In this document: positions 21,982 to 30,471 of the stretch, piece by piece
Layout: each line of letters opens with the position of its first letter
How positions within the stretch are numbered: the stretch's first letter is position 1
Assembly: GCF_003002925.1 (NCBI RefSeq)
Contig: NZ_PVTK01000002.1
Coordinates: 62,001 to 126,000, forward strand
From: Vreelandella songnenensis
Lineage (GTDB): Bacteria > Pseudomonadota > Gammaproteobacteria > Pseudomonadales > Halomonadaceae
DNA: 64,000 nt
Direction: 5' to 3'
Made by a program: the position numbers and the translations under genes
The notes under the pieces: generated by a model
Told to the model about the DNA's origin: nothing
Seen by the model: the letters and a program-made list of their open reading frames with translations, nothing else
Databases searched by the model: none

Positions 21982-22290
21982 TCAGTTGGGGAACAGGCTG
22001 GTCAGCTTGGTGGCCAGCATGACGTTGCCGGTGGCTTTCAGCTTGCCGGTCATGAAGGCGGTCATGCCGTTGATTTCGCCGCTCATGATGCCTTTGAGCG
22101 TATCGGTGCTCATGCTCAGGCTGACCGACGGGTCATCGTGCTCGCCTTCGTGCACATCCAGGCTGCCATCATCGATGACCAGGTAATGACTACCAGCGTC
22201 GGAGAAGTGGAACTGAAATATTTCATGCATTCCCTTGGCAGCGTCAGGGTTAAAACGGGCCTGCAACTTTTCAAGCGTAGTGTTCGACAT
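21982..22290 (-). CDS. SCP2 sterol-binding domain protein
   Basis: About 102 residues forming a single SCP2 domain (LQARFNPDAAKGMHEIFQF; GEHDDPSVSLSMSTDTLKGIMSG; MTAFMTGKLKATGNVMLATKL). Such small proteins bind fatty acyl or other lipids; in gammaproteobacteria the role is unproven. The start at 22290 has GGAG about 8 nt upstream. Single gene, convergent with nudC. Confidence 0.87.
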   Translation of the reverse strand: MSNTTLEKLQARFNPDAAKGMHEIFQFHFSDAGSHYLVIDDGSLDVHEGEHDDPSVSLSMSTDTLKGIMSGEINGMTAFMTGKLKATGNVMLATKLTSLFPN

Positions 22291-22438
22291 ACGATTATCT
22301 CCATGGGTGTTAAAAGGCGTATAAGTAGGGTTCGATAACCTTGAGAATGTAGCTGAGCGTATTTCAAACAAGTGTTTTAATCAAGCGGTGTTACCCGGTG
22401 GCAATCGCAAGGTCTGATCTTTTCATAGGAGAGTGTAC

Positions 22439-23482
22439 GTGAGTGAATGGATAGCGGAAATGGGCACGTTCCTGTTGCAGACCACTATCGTGATGGTTCT
22501 GCTGGGGCTGGTGGCACTTTTAATGCTGCGGAGCAAGGGGACTCAAGGGAGTGACCTCAAGCTGTATATCGAACCTCTCAATGAGCAGCGCCTTGCGCGC
22601 AAACGGCGCTTGAAAGCCGCCGCCAGTGAGCCCGGGGCGCGCAAGCAGCTGATCAAGACGTTTCGGCGTGAGGACAAGAAGCGCCAGAAAGCTGCGAAGC
22701 AAGGAGATAGCGTGCCCTCAAAACCGCGCGTGTGGGTGCTGGATTTTCAAGGTGATTTGAAAGCGTCGCAGACCGAGCACTTCGGGCAGGAAATCTCGGC
22801 GATCATTGATGTCGCCACTGCTGAGGATGAGGTGGTCGTGCGTCTTGAGTCCGCCGGCGGTCTCGTACACGCCTATGGTCTTGCCGCCGCACAGCTTGAT
22901 CGGTTACGTAGCGCGGGGCTTACTACCACCGTATGTATCGACAAGGTAGCGGCCAGCGGCGGTTACATGATGGCCTGTACGGCGCAGCACGTTAAGGCAG
23001 CACCCTTTGCGGTCATTGGCTCGATTGGCGTTGTTGCCCAGGTGCCCAACGTGCATCGCCTGCTCAAACGGCATGATATCGATGTCGAGCTGCTCACAGC
23101 GGGTAAATACAAACGCACGCTGACCGTCATGGGTGAAAACACCGAAGAGGGACGGGCAAAGTTTCTGGACGATCTGGAAAACACGCATCAGCTGTTCAAG
23201 CGCTACGTAAGCGACCACCGCCCGCAGATGGATATCGATACGCTCGCCACTGGCGAGATATGGTACGGCAGCGAAGCGGTGTCCAATCAGTTGATCGACA
23301 GCCTGGGTACCAGCGAGGCATACCTGGTGGAGCGCATGGCCGAAGCCAAGGTGTACAGCGTCAAGCTCGAGCGCCCCAAGACCATGGGGCGCCGGTTGGG
23401 TCTGGCAGTCTCCAGCGGCGTGGAGAGCGCCATGCTCAAGGCCTTGAGTGTGCTGGAAGCGTCTAGCTGGCAGCGCCGCTGA
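22439..23482 (+). CDS. sohB: Inner-membrane serine protease SohB
   Basis: 347 residues (E. coli SohB 349). An N-terminal membrane helix (FLLQTTIVMVLLGLVALLML) and a basic linker precede a S49 ClpP-like domain with the catalytic serine in KVAASGGYMMAC and the lysine in GKYKRTLTVMGENTEEG. The GTG at 22439 is chosen because aggaga lies 6 nt upstream; the GTG at 22433 abuts it directly. Confidence 0.92.
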   Translation: MSEWIAEMGTFLLQTTIVMVLLGLVALLMLRSKGTQGSDLKLYIEPLNEQRLARKRRLKAAASEPGARKQLIKTFRREDKKRQKAAKQGDSVPSKPRVWVLDFQGDLKASQTEHFGQEISAIIDVATAEDEVVVRLESAGGLVHAYGLAAAQLDRLRSAGLTTTVCIDKVAASGGYMMACTAQHVKAAPFAVIGSIGVVAQVPNVHRLLKRHDIDVELLTAGKYKRTLTVMGENTEEGRAKFLDDLENTHQLFKRYVSDHRPQMDIDTLATGEIWYGSEAVSNQLIDSLGTSEAYLVERMAEAKVYSVKLERPKTMGRRLGLAVSSGVESAMLKALSVLEASSWQRR

Positions 23483-23504
23483 GCTTCCAGGTGTGACTCC
23501 ATGT

Positions 23505-23825
23505 TCAGGGCGTGTAGTGCTGCGCCAGGGTGTTCAATATCGCCTTGGCGCTTTCACTGCTCAATGAATAGTAGATGGTCTGTGATTCTCGCCGCGTATT
23601 GACCAGCGCATCGCGACGCAGGATGGCCAGGTGCTGGGAAAGCGCTGACTGGCTCAACGATAGCTGGTGGTTGATTTGCGTGACGGAAAGCTCTTTTTCC
23701 GCCAGCAAGCAAAGAATTTGCAGTCGTTTCTCATTGGCTAGCGCCTTCAGCAGGTTTGTGCCCGCCTCCAGAGCCTGACCATTGTTTTCAAGCAGGCGTG
23801 CAGCAGCGCTTGAGGACGCAGACAT
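23505..23825 (-). CDS. ArsR/SmtB family transcriptional regulator
   Basis: 106 residues with a winged-helix DNA-binding domain (LANEKRLQILCLLAEKELSVTQINHQLSLSQSALSQHLAIL, then RRESQTIYYSL). Only one cysteine is present (C43), so neither the ArsR CxC metal site nor the two-cysteine sulfide switch of BigR/SqrR is seen. The inducer cannot be assigned. A strong ribosome binding site (aaggaga) precedes the ATG. Convergent with sohB; divergent from prpE across a 372-bp AT-rich spacer, so prpE or the gene itself could be a target. Confidence 0.87.
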   Translation of the reverse strand: MSASSSAAARLLENNGQALEAGTNLLKALANEKRLQILCLLAEKELSVTQINHQLSLSQSALSQHLAILRRDALVNTRRESQTIYYSLSSESAKAILNTLAQHYTP

Positions 23826-23881
23826 GACAATCTCCTTGCCTACACTGTTTGAATAGTTGTTATGGCAGCTTTTAAAAGCTT

Positions 23882-23926
23882 CGTTTTTATAAATTACGTT
23901 TTTATGATTCAGGTTTTTATAATTTA
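23882..23926. repeat. Three tandem 15-bp A/T-tract repeats upstream of prpE
   Basis: Units cgtttttataaatta, cgtttttatgattca and ggtttttataattta follow each other without gaps, each with TTTTTAT at the same position. They lie in the 372-bp gene-free stretch (23826-24197) between the arsR-like gene and prpE. The rest of this gap is AT-rich with no gene seen. The repeats could be operator or bent-DNA elements; function unknown. Confidence 0.6.
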
Positions 23927-24197
23927 TCGTCAGTTATCGTCGCGGCGAAGATTATTAAATCAATGATCAGTAATTTAGCGAATTTTGTCCAAGAAATTGT
24001 TTAACGGTTAATCAATGGTAAGCACCGGTAAAAAACGCGAAATGCTGCTTTTTTGTCGCTAACGGGTACTTTTGTCCGACATTTAGACAATGGTAGCAGG
24101 GCGGGTCAGGCGTATACTTTATAGAGTATCCGAAAGGAAAGATCGAAGGTTGATTCACTATTCCCTGTAACAATGAATACAACGATAAAGGGCTGCC

Positions 24198-26105
24198 ATG
24201 AACCGCTATTCAGATGCCTACCGTCAAGCCACCGAGCAGCCTGAAGTATTCTGGGCGGAACAGGCCAGGCGCCTGCCTTGGTATACTCCACCAACTCAGG
24301 TACTCAGCTACGATGATCAACAGCATGCGCGCTGGTTCAGCGATGGCGAGTTCAATATCTGCTACGCCGCGCTGGACCATCATGTAGCGCAGGGGCGGGC
24401 GGAACAGCCTGCTATCTATTGGGACTCACCGGTTACCCAGTCCAGGCGAACGCTGACCTACCGCGAATTGCGCGATCAGGTAGCCCACTTTGCCGGTGCG
24501 TTGGCAGGCCTGGGTGTCAGGAAGGGCGATCGCGTGGTGATATACATGCCCATGATTCCCGAAGCGCTGGTCGCCATGTACGCCTGTGCAAGGTTGGGTG
24601 CCATCCACTCTGTGGTATTCGGCGGATTTGCCCCGCACGAGCTTGCCATGCGCATCGAGGATGCAGAACCCACCGTTGTGGTCGCGGCTTCCTGCGGTAT
24701 CGAAGTCGACAAGGTGGTTCCCTACAAGCCGATTATCGATCAGGCGCTTACCCAGAGTCGCCATCAGCCCGACGCCTGTGTGATCTTTCAGCGCGATTTA
24801 CACCCGGCCATCTTGGGTGCGCGTGATCATGACTGGGGCGAACTGGTCGCCAATGCTCCTTTCGCTGAATGCGTGCCGGTCAAGGGCTCGGATCCGCTGT
24901 ATATCCTTTACACCTCCGGAACTACCGGCAAGCCCAAAGGCGTCATGCGTGATACCGCCGGGTATGCCGTGGCGCTTGCCTACTCGATGCAGACCATTTA
25001 CGCCATGAACCCGGGTGAGGTGATGTGTACCGCCTCGGATGTCGGCTGGGTGGTGGGTCATTCGTATATTGTTTATGGCCCGTTGCTGCATGGCTGCACC
25101 AGCGTGGTGTATGAAGGTAAACCCGTGAATACACCGGATGCCGGCAGCTTCTGGCGCTTGATCGAAACCTACCGGGTGACGAGTTTCTTTACCGCGCCGA
25201 CGGCGTTTCGAGCTGTCAAGAAGGCCGACCCGGAGGCCCGGCTGCTTGGCGAATACGATATCAGCAGCCTGAAACATCTGTATGTGGCCGGCGAGCGGCT
25301 CGATCCACCAACCTTCCATTGGTTGGATGACCTGCTTGATGTGCCGGTGATCGACCACTGGTGGCAAACCGAGACCGGCTGGCCGATTGCAGCCAATCAG
25401 CCAGGGCTTGAGGCAATGCCGATCAAGGCGGGGTCTGCGAGTCTGCCGGTGCCCGGCTTCAACGTGCAGGTGCTTGACCGTGAAGGTGAGCAGGCAGCCC
25501 CCATGGAACAGGGCAGCGTGGTGATCAGGCAGCCGCTGCCGCCTGGGTGCCTGACCGGCATCTGGCGCGATCCGCAACGTTTTCACAGTGCCTACATGGC
25601 CGCGTTTCCGGGTTACTACCTGACCGGTGACGGTGGCTATTTCGATGAAACGGGCTACCTGTTCATCATGGGGCGTACCGATGATGTGATCAACGTGGCC
25701 GGGCACCGGCTTTCTACTGGTGAAATGGAGGAAGTGGTGGGCGGGCACCCGGCCGTGGCCGAGTGCGCGGTCATCGGTATCCATGATGCGCTCAAGGGAC
25801 AGGTCCCCCTTGGCCTGGTGATTCCCAAGGATGACTTCAGCGGTGATGAGCTGACGCTTGAAAACGAGTTGATCGCTCGGGTGCGCGAGACCATTGGCCC
25901 TATCGCGTGCTTCAAGCAGGTGCTGGTGGTGAACCGTTTGCCCAAGACACGCTCGGGAAAGATACTGCGCAAGCTTCTGCGTAACATGGCCGATGGCAAG
26001 GCGTTTGGCATTCCCTCGACCATTGATGATCCGACAAGCCTTGAAGAGGTGCACGCCATCATGTGTGACCGCGCGGTAGGTTCAGCATTGATCCGGCACG
26101 CTTGA
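24198..26105 (+). CDS. prpE: Propionyl-CoA synthetase (acetyl-CoA synthetase-like)
   Basis: 635 residues, the usual PrpE length (628 in E. coli/Salmonella). The ANL adenylation core is visible: ILYTSGTTGKPKGVMRD (P-loop), WWQTETGWPIA, YLTGDGGYFDETGYLFIMGRTDDVINVAGHRLSTGE, and the acetylatable lysine in PKTRSGKILRK. It activates propionate, and often acetate or acrylate, to acyl-CoA with ATP. No prpBCD genes are adjacent. Its 3' end overlaps a GC hairpin that may terminate transcription. Confidence 0.88.
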   Translation: MNRYSDAYRQATEQPEVFWAEQARRLPWYTPPTQVLSYDDQQHARWFSDGEFNICYAALDHHVAQGRAEQPAIYWDSPVTQSRRTLTYRELRDQVAHFAGALAGLGVRKGDRVVIYMPMIPEALVAMYACARLGAIHSVVFGGFAPHELAMRIEDAEPTVVVAASCGIEVDKVVPYKPIIDQALTQSRHQPDACVIFQRDLHPAILGARDHDWGELVANAPFAECVPVKGSDPLYILYTSGTTGKPKGVMRDTAGYAVALAYSMQTIYAMNPGEVMCTASDVGWVVGHSYIVYGPLLHGCTSVVYEGKPVNTPDAGSFWRLIETYRVTSFFTAPTAFRAVKKADPEARLLGEYDISSLKHLYVAGERLDPPTFHWLDDLLDVPVIDHWWQTETGWPIAANQPGLEAMPIKAGSASLPVPGFNVQVLDREGEQAAPMEQGSVVIRQPLPPGCLTGIWRDPQRFHSAYMAAFPGYYLTGDGGYFDETGYLFIMGRTDDVINVAGHRLSTGEMEEVVGGHPAVAECAVIGIHDALKGQVPLGLVIPKDDFSGDELTLENELIARVRETIGPIACFKQVLVVNRLPKTRSGKILRKLLRNMADGKAFGIPSTIDDPTSLEEVHAIMCDRAVGSALIRHA

Positions 26106-26122
26106 AATAGCGTGCGCTTTTA
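26096..26122 (+). terminator. Probable terminator at prpE 3' end
   Basis: Hairpin GCACGC / GCGTGC with an 8-nt loop spanning the prpE stop codon, followed by gcttttatt. Its position between prpE and the riboswitch-controlled yhhQ supports separate transcription units. Confidence 0.5.
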
Positions 26123-26176
26123 TTGCACTCGAGAACGCGTATAATGCGCGCCCAGCAGCGCCATGCGCTTTCTTAT

Positions 26177-26212
26177 GAGGGTTCCCTAACCCCTCCTGGC
26201 TTGAAAAAAAGG
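26177..26212 (+). promoter_or_regulatory. Probable preQ1-I riboswitch controlling yhhQ
   Basis: A 5-bp stem (GAGGG 26177-26181 with CCCTC 26191-26195) closes a short loop (ttccctaac) and is followed by an A-rich tail ending in AAGG (26209-26212). This is the compact H-type pseudoknot plan of class I preQ1 aptamers: P1, a C-containing loop able to pair with the tail, and an A-rich strand. AAGG is also the only good ribosome binding site, 9 nt before the yhhQ ATG, so ligand binding would hide it and reduce translation. The downstream gene imports queuosine precursors, which fits. Identified by eye, without a covariance search. Confidence 0.75.
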
Positions 26213-26221
26213 TCTTCCTGA

Positions 26222-26890
26222 ATGTTTGCATTAACTCCTGCCCAGCACCGCCGTTGCCTGATGGTGATGGTGGCGTTTCATATCGGCATCATTGCCGCCA
26301 GTAACTACCTCGTACAGCTTCCCTTTACGCTTTTCGGGTTTCATACCACCTGGGGGGCGTTCAGCTTTCCGTTCATCTTCCTGGCGACTGACCTGACGGT
26401 CCGGTTATTCGGCAAGGGGCCTGCCCGTGCCATTATCCTGCGCGTCATGCTGCCGGCGCTTGTGGTGTCCTACGTCGTGTCCGTAGTGTTTCCGCGCGGC
26501 AGTTTCGCGGGAATCGAGGCGCTGGGTGAATGGAATCTGTTTGTGGCGCGTATTGCGCTGGCAAGTTTTCTTGCCTACGTGATTGGACAGCTTCTGGATG
26601 TACAGGTATTTGACCGCCTTCGCCAGCTGGCCTGGTGGGTAGCGCCGGTGTGCTCGACGGTATTGGGTAACCTTGCCGATACCTTCGCCTTCTTCTGGAC
26701 GGCTTTTCACAATAGCCCCGACCCTTTCATGGCCGCCCACTGGATGGAAATTGCCGCCGTTGACTACGCCATCAAACTGGCCATCAGCTTGTTGTTCTTT
26801 CTTCCTTTGTATGGCCTGCTGCTCGCCTGGCTGACGCGCCGCCTGGTGGTCTGGACAGGGCGCGCCGACCTTGCGCCGCGCACAGCGTAG
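26222..26890 (+). CDS. yhhQ: Queuosine precursor transporter (YhhQ family)
   Basis: 222 residues (E. coli 221), six or so membrane helices, with family motifs AASNYLVQLPF, FPFIFLATDLTVRLFGK, LGNLADTFAFFWTAF and DYAIKLAIS. YhhQ imports 7-cyano-7-deazaguanine and 7-aminomethyl-7-deazaguanine for queuosine tRNA modification. The leader carries a preQ1-I-like aptamer, which independently supports the assignment. Confidence 0.92.
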   Translation: MFALTPAQHRRCLMVMVAFHIGIIAASNYLVQLPFTLFGFHTTWGAFSFPFIFLATDLTVRLFGKGPARAIILRVMLPALVVSYVVSVVFPRGSFAGIEALGEWNLFVARIALASFLAYVIGQLLDVQVFDRLRQLAWWVAPVCSTVLGNLADTFAFFWTAFHNSPDPFMAAHWMEIAAVDYAIKLAISLLFFLPLYGLLLAWLTRRLVVWTGRADLAPRTA

Positions 26891-26956
26891 GCCCTGTCTG
26901 AAAAGTGCCTGCATGAACGCCTTTTACCCCGGATTTACAACGCTTAGGAAATCGAC

Positions 26957-27763
26957 ATGACCGATGCCGAAACGCTAGATCTGCACTTTCTGGACATGGC
27001 CTGCGAAGCGCAGCGCGAGGCCACACCGCTGGTCGTGATTCACGGTCTGATGGGCAGCGCTGATAACTGGCGCTCTCACTTGAAAGTCTGGCAGCGTACG
27101 CGGCGGGTCATTGCAGTCGATTTGCGCAACCACGGCCGCTCACCGCACGGTGATGACATGCGCTACGCCACCATGAGCCAGGATGTGCTGGCCCTGATGG
27201 ACAGGCTTTCCATCACACAGGCGCACATTCTGGGGCACTCCATGGGCGGCAAGGTGGCAATCAGCCTGGCGCGATTGGCGCCGGAGCGCGTGGTATCGCT
27301 GATGGTAGGCGATATTGCTCCGGTCACCTACCGGCATGGGCACGACGACGTCTTTGCAGCGCTTGAGCGGGTAAGAGAAGGCACACCCAAGAACCGCCGC
27401 GAAGCCGACGACCTGCTGGCCGAGCACGTGGATGCTCGCCCAACGCGTCTGTTTCTGGCCACGAACCTGGTGCGTAACGATGACGGCGTGATGGGGCTTC
27501 GGGTGGGGCTTGACGAAATCAAGCGCGGCTATAGCGATATCATCGGCCCGCCCGCCGGCGAGGTGCCTTTTGAAGGCCCGACGCTGGTACTTCGCGGTTC
27601 AGAGTCCCACTACGTGACCGATGACATGCTGCCTGCCCTGCGTGAGGTACTGCCCAAGGCGCGGGTAGTGACGCTCAAACAGGCTGGGCACTGGCTGCAT
27701 GCCGAGCAGCCCGAAGCGTTCCAACAGGCGGTGGACGCCTTTATCGCGCATCATGACCGCTGA
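26957..27763 (+). CDS. Alpha/beta-fold hydrolase (YbfF-like esterase)
   Basis: 268 residues with the alpha/beta hydrolase layout: oxyanion segment VVIHGLMGSADNW, nucleophile elbow GHSMGGKVA, acid region ESHYVTDD and the C-terminal histidine in QAGHWLHAEQPE. It is most like YbfF, an esterase acting on short acyl or acyl-CoA thioesters in vitro; the physiological substrate is unknown. Convergent with the exonuclease gene, 10 nt apart. Confidence 0.85.
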   Translation: MTDAETLDLHFLDMACEAQREATPLVVIHGLMGSADNWRSHLKVWQRTRRVIAVDLRNHGRSPHGDDMRYATMSQDVLALMDRLSITQAHILGHSMGGKVAISLARLAPERVVSLMVGDIAPVTYRHGHDDVFAALERVREGTPKNRREADDLLAEHVDARPTRLFLATNLVRNDDGVMGLRVGLDEIKRGYSDIIGPPAGEVPFEGPTLVLRGSESHYVTDDMLPALREVLPKARVVTLKQAGHWLHAEQPEAFQQAVDAFIAHHDR

Positions 27764-27773
27764 GGCGCGCCCC

Positions 27774-29165
27774 TCAAAGCGCCTTGATGCTAAGGCCATG
27801 CGCTTCAGGCGTGCGTAGAAAACGGTTGAGAATGCGGTAGCTATCCACATCGAACGCCGGGGCTGCGGCGTGGGTCAAGCGTTGGGCTTTCCTGAGCGTC
27901 TCGGCGCTGCCCAGATAGCACCAGTGATCGACCACGTGCCAGGCCCGCCGGCCTTGTGCGCTGGGTCCTTCCTGAATGGCAATACGCCCAGGCCACGGCC
28001 AGGCCTTGATCTGTAGCTGCGCCAGTGCTTCCTGAGCGCGCGCCGTGTGGGTTGCCAGGCTCTCCTTGCCATCACAGGCGCCCAGACATTTACCCAGCTG
28101 GCTTGCAAAGCAGCGGCCTTTCCCCTTGGTCAGCCCGAGCACCTGGGGGCAGAGCCTATGCTCTTCTGCGATAGTGCGCAGCGCCTCCTTGGCATCCTTG
28201 GCACTTCGAAATAACCCGTAAAGCGTCCCTTCCGGCGGCTTCGTAAGCGCGTCGCCGCTGGCAAGCGCAGGCTGGTTAGCCCCTGCCGGCCAGTGCCAGG
28301 TCGTGAGCTTGCGCTGCTTGCGAAGCTGGCGGTTCATGATCGGCATCAGAGATTTGACCAGCTGTGCCTCACGCAGCTGGGCGCCCAGGTCGCCGGCGGT
28401 TTCTTCCCACTCGATATGATGAATCTGCTGGGCAAGGCGCATGGCCTTGTTGTCCTGATAGTCGCGCTGAAAGTGGCTGAGCACGCGGCGGCGCAAATTG
28501 ACGCTCTTGCCTACGTAAAGGGGTAGCCGGTTATGCCCGTAGAAGAAATAGACGCCCGGGGATTCGGGGAGATCCGCAAGCTTGTGGCTATCCAGGTGCG
28601 CAGGTAGCGTGCGATGGCGCTTCTCTTCGGCAAGCGCGCCTTGCCACGTTTCATCACTGTGCTGGGCTTGCCACGCCTGCCACAGGGCCCACAGCGCTTG
28701 TACGTCATCATCGGCGCGGTGTGCACGGGCCCGGGGTATGGCATAGCGCTCAAGCAGCGCTTTAAGGTTGTGCTGAGGCTCGTGAGGGGCAAGCCTGCGT
28801 GAAAGGCGCAGCGTGCAGATGATGCGAGCCTGGTAGTCGTGGCCCGAGCGAGTGAAAGCGTTGCGCAGAAAGCTGTAATCAAACCGCGCATTGTGAGCGA
28901 CCAGCGTATGGGAAGGGCCCAGCCACTCGCGCAGCGACTCGGCAATCTCTTCAAAGCGCGGGGCGCCTTCCACCATGGCATCATCAATACCCGTCAGCTG
29001 GCGGATATTGGCCGGCACACGAATCTCCGGGTGAATCAGGCTGGACCAGCGATCAACCGGCTTACCGTCAATGACTTTAAGCGCCGCGATCTCGGTAATG
29101 CGGTCCCGCGTTGCGCGCGTGCCGGTAGTTTCCAGATCGATAAAGATCAGCGGTGCCTGAGTCAT
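27774..29165 (-). CDS. DEDDh 3'-5' exonuclease fused to a GIY-YIG (UvrC/Cho-like) nuclease
   Basis: 463 residues. The N-terminal ~180 residues are a DnaQ-like exonuclease (IDLETTGTRATRDRITEIAAL; HNARFDYSFLRNAF; HRADDDVQALWALW). A GIY-YIG domain follows (LPESPGVYFFYGHNRLPLYVG then KSVNLRRRVLSHF), as in UvrC N-termini and Cho, then a cysteine-containing region (GKGRCFASQLGKCLGACDG). This two-domain protein occurs widely in proteobacteria and is thought to act in DNA repair; its exact role is not established. Lies 25 nt after the NMT1-type gene on the same strand. Confidence 0.88.
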   Translation of the reverse strand: MTQAPLIFIDLETTGTRATRDRITEIAALKVIDGKPVDRWSSLIHPEIRVPANIRQLTGIDDAMVEGAPRFEEIAESLREWLGPSHTLVAHNARFDYSFLRNAFTRSGHDYQARIICTLRLSRRLAPHEPQHNLKALLERYAIPRARAHRADDDVQALWALWQAWQAQHSDETWQGALAEEKRHRTLPAHLDSHKLADLPESPGVYFFYGHNRLPLYVGKSVNLRRRVLSHFQRDYQDNKAMRLAQQIHHIEWEETAGDLGAQLREAQLVKSLMPIMNRQLRKQRKLTTWHWPAGANQPALASGDALTKPPEGTLYGLFRSAKDAKEALRTIAEEHRLCPQVLGLTKGKGRCFASQLGKCLGACDGKESLATHTARAQEALAQLQIKAWPWPGRIAIQEGPSAQGRRAWHVVDHWCYLGSAETLRKAQRLTHAAAPAFDVDSYRILNRFLRTPEAHGLSIKAL

Positions 29166-29190
29166 GGTGCTCCCGTGTTGAAAGATGGCA

Positions 29191-30327
29191 TCAAGGGGTA
29201 AAAAGATCGACGGCCACGCGTGAGACGGGCAGGACCGCGTCGGTTAGGCCTTTGTGAAGCAGATAAGTTTCGAAAGCGCCGTAGCGGCGAGTATCCAGCG
29301 CGGCCGGGCTAAGCGCCATGCGCCGCTGGATATCCGGCCAGGCGGCCACGTTGGAGGCGTTATCCAGAATAGGGTGGGTCTCTACCAGAAGCGTCCAGGC
29401 CGCTTCCGGATTATTCACGATCCAGTCGCTGGCTTCTTCCACAGCGATGATGACCCGCGACCAGGTCTCGCCGTGCTTTGCCAGTGAGTTGCTATTGGCA
29501 ATCATCACCAAGCCGTCGTGGCGAGGTACGCCCAGCTCAGCGTAGTGCAAGGTATGCGTGGCAATGCCGTTGGCAGCGAGCGCCTGAGGCAGGGAGTGAT
29601 AAAAGCCATCGGCAATGGCATCGATATCGCCGCCGTCCATGGCGCTGACAGCGTTGAAATGAACGCTTTGCGGCGTTAGAAAGCCGTCGGTCTGGCGTAC
29701 CGAACGCGGCACCAGCTCGCGTATCAGAATATCGGCCCCTTCCTGAGTAGAGTAGCCGTAATGCAGACCGGCCAGATGCGTGGCGTTTTCCGGCTGCGCG
29801 GTCCCTTTCACAATGACGGCGGTCAAGGGGGTTTCGATCAGCGTGGCAACACGGGTAATCGGCGCGCCGTGGTGAGCAAACAGATGCAGAAGTGGCTGAC
29901 GCGTTAGCGCCAGATCCACTTCGCCGGCAGACAGCAGCTTGATGGCTACCGAAGGGTCGGCCGGGGTTTGCAGTTCTACATCCAGCCCCTGGGCGATAAA
30001 CAGTCCACGCTCCTTGGCGACTATCAGCGCGGCGTGTTGAGGGCTTAGATACCAATCCAGCATCAGCGAGACGCTTCTCAAGGGGGGCGGCTCAAGCGGT
30101 GGGGGGAGCGCCAGTGCGGTAGAAGGCGCTTCCTCGATCTCTTCGTCAGCACTGGTTTGCCACAGCTCTTCGACAACTACCAGTTCACTTTCCAATGAAA
30201 GGGGAGGCTGCTCGTCCGGTGCGTCCGTATCTTGCGCGTAAGCTGATGAAAAAATAAAAAATATGCAAAATATCGTTATAAAGAAACGTAACTGCCCAAC
30301 ACCTGAAAGGCAACGTACCATAATCAC
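29191..30327 (-). CDS. NMT1/THI5-like ABC transporter substrate-binding protein
   Basis: 378 residues. The N-terminus has a signal-peptide helix (FFITIFCIFFIFSSAYA), followed by an acidic proline-rich linker (about 32-85) and a periplasmic-binding fold of the NMT1 type (LMLDWYLSPQHAALIVAKERG; GEVDLALTRQPLLHLFAHHG). The family binds thiamine precursors, nitrate, taurine or related ligands. No permease or ATPase gene is adjacent, so it is an orphan component here and its ligand is unknown. Confidence 0.8.
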   Translation of the reverse strand: MIMVRCLSGVGQLRFFITIFCIFFIFSSAYAQDTDAPDEQPPLSLESELVVVEELWQTSADEEIEEAPSTALALPPPLEPPPLRSVSLMLDWYLSPQHAALIVAKERGLFIAQGLDVELQTPADPSVAIKLLSAGEVDLALTRQPLLHLFAHHGAPITRVATLIETPLTAVIVKGTAQPENATHLAGLHYGYSTQEGADILIRELVPRSVRQTDGFLTPQSVHFNAVSAMDGGDIDAIADGFYHSLPQALAANGIATHTLHYAELGVPRHDGLVMIANSNSLAKHGETWSRVIIAVEEASDWIVNNPEAAWTLLVETHPILDNASNVAAWPDIQRRMALSPAALDTRRYGAFETYLLHKGLTDAVLPVSRVAVDLFTP

Positions 30328-30471
30328 TGACTCCTGATATCAAGTCGGCGGAGTTTAGCCGTGTCTATCCGTCCATGACTAGTCTTGGGTGCGTTGAGCG
30401 GCTGAGTTAGCGGAGTAAATTTATCGGCAGCGTGTAATAATAGTGCGGCATTGATGGTGAGATGGAGAGAC

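Noticed and set aside
24798-26054. 418-residue minus-strand ORF
   Set aside because: Antisense shadow of prpE with His/Gly/Arg-rich nonsense composition.
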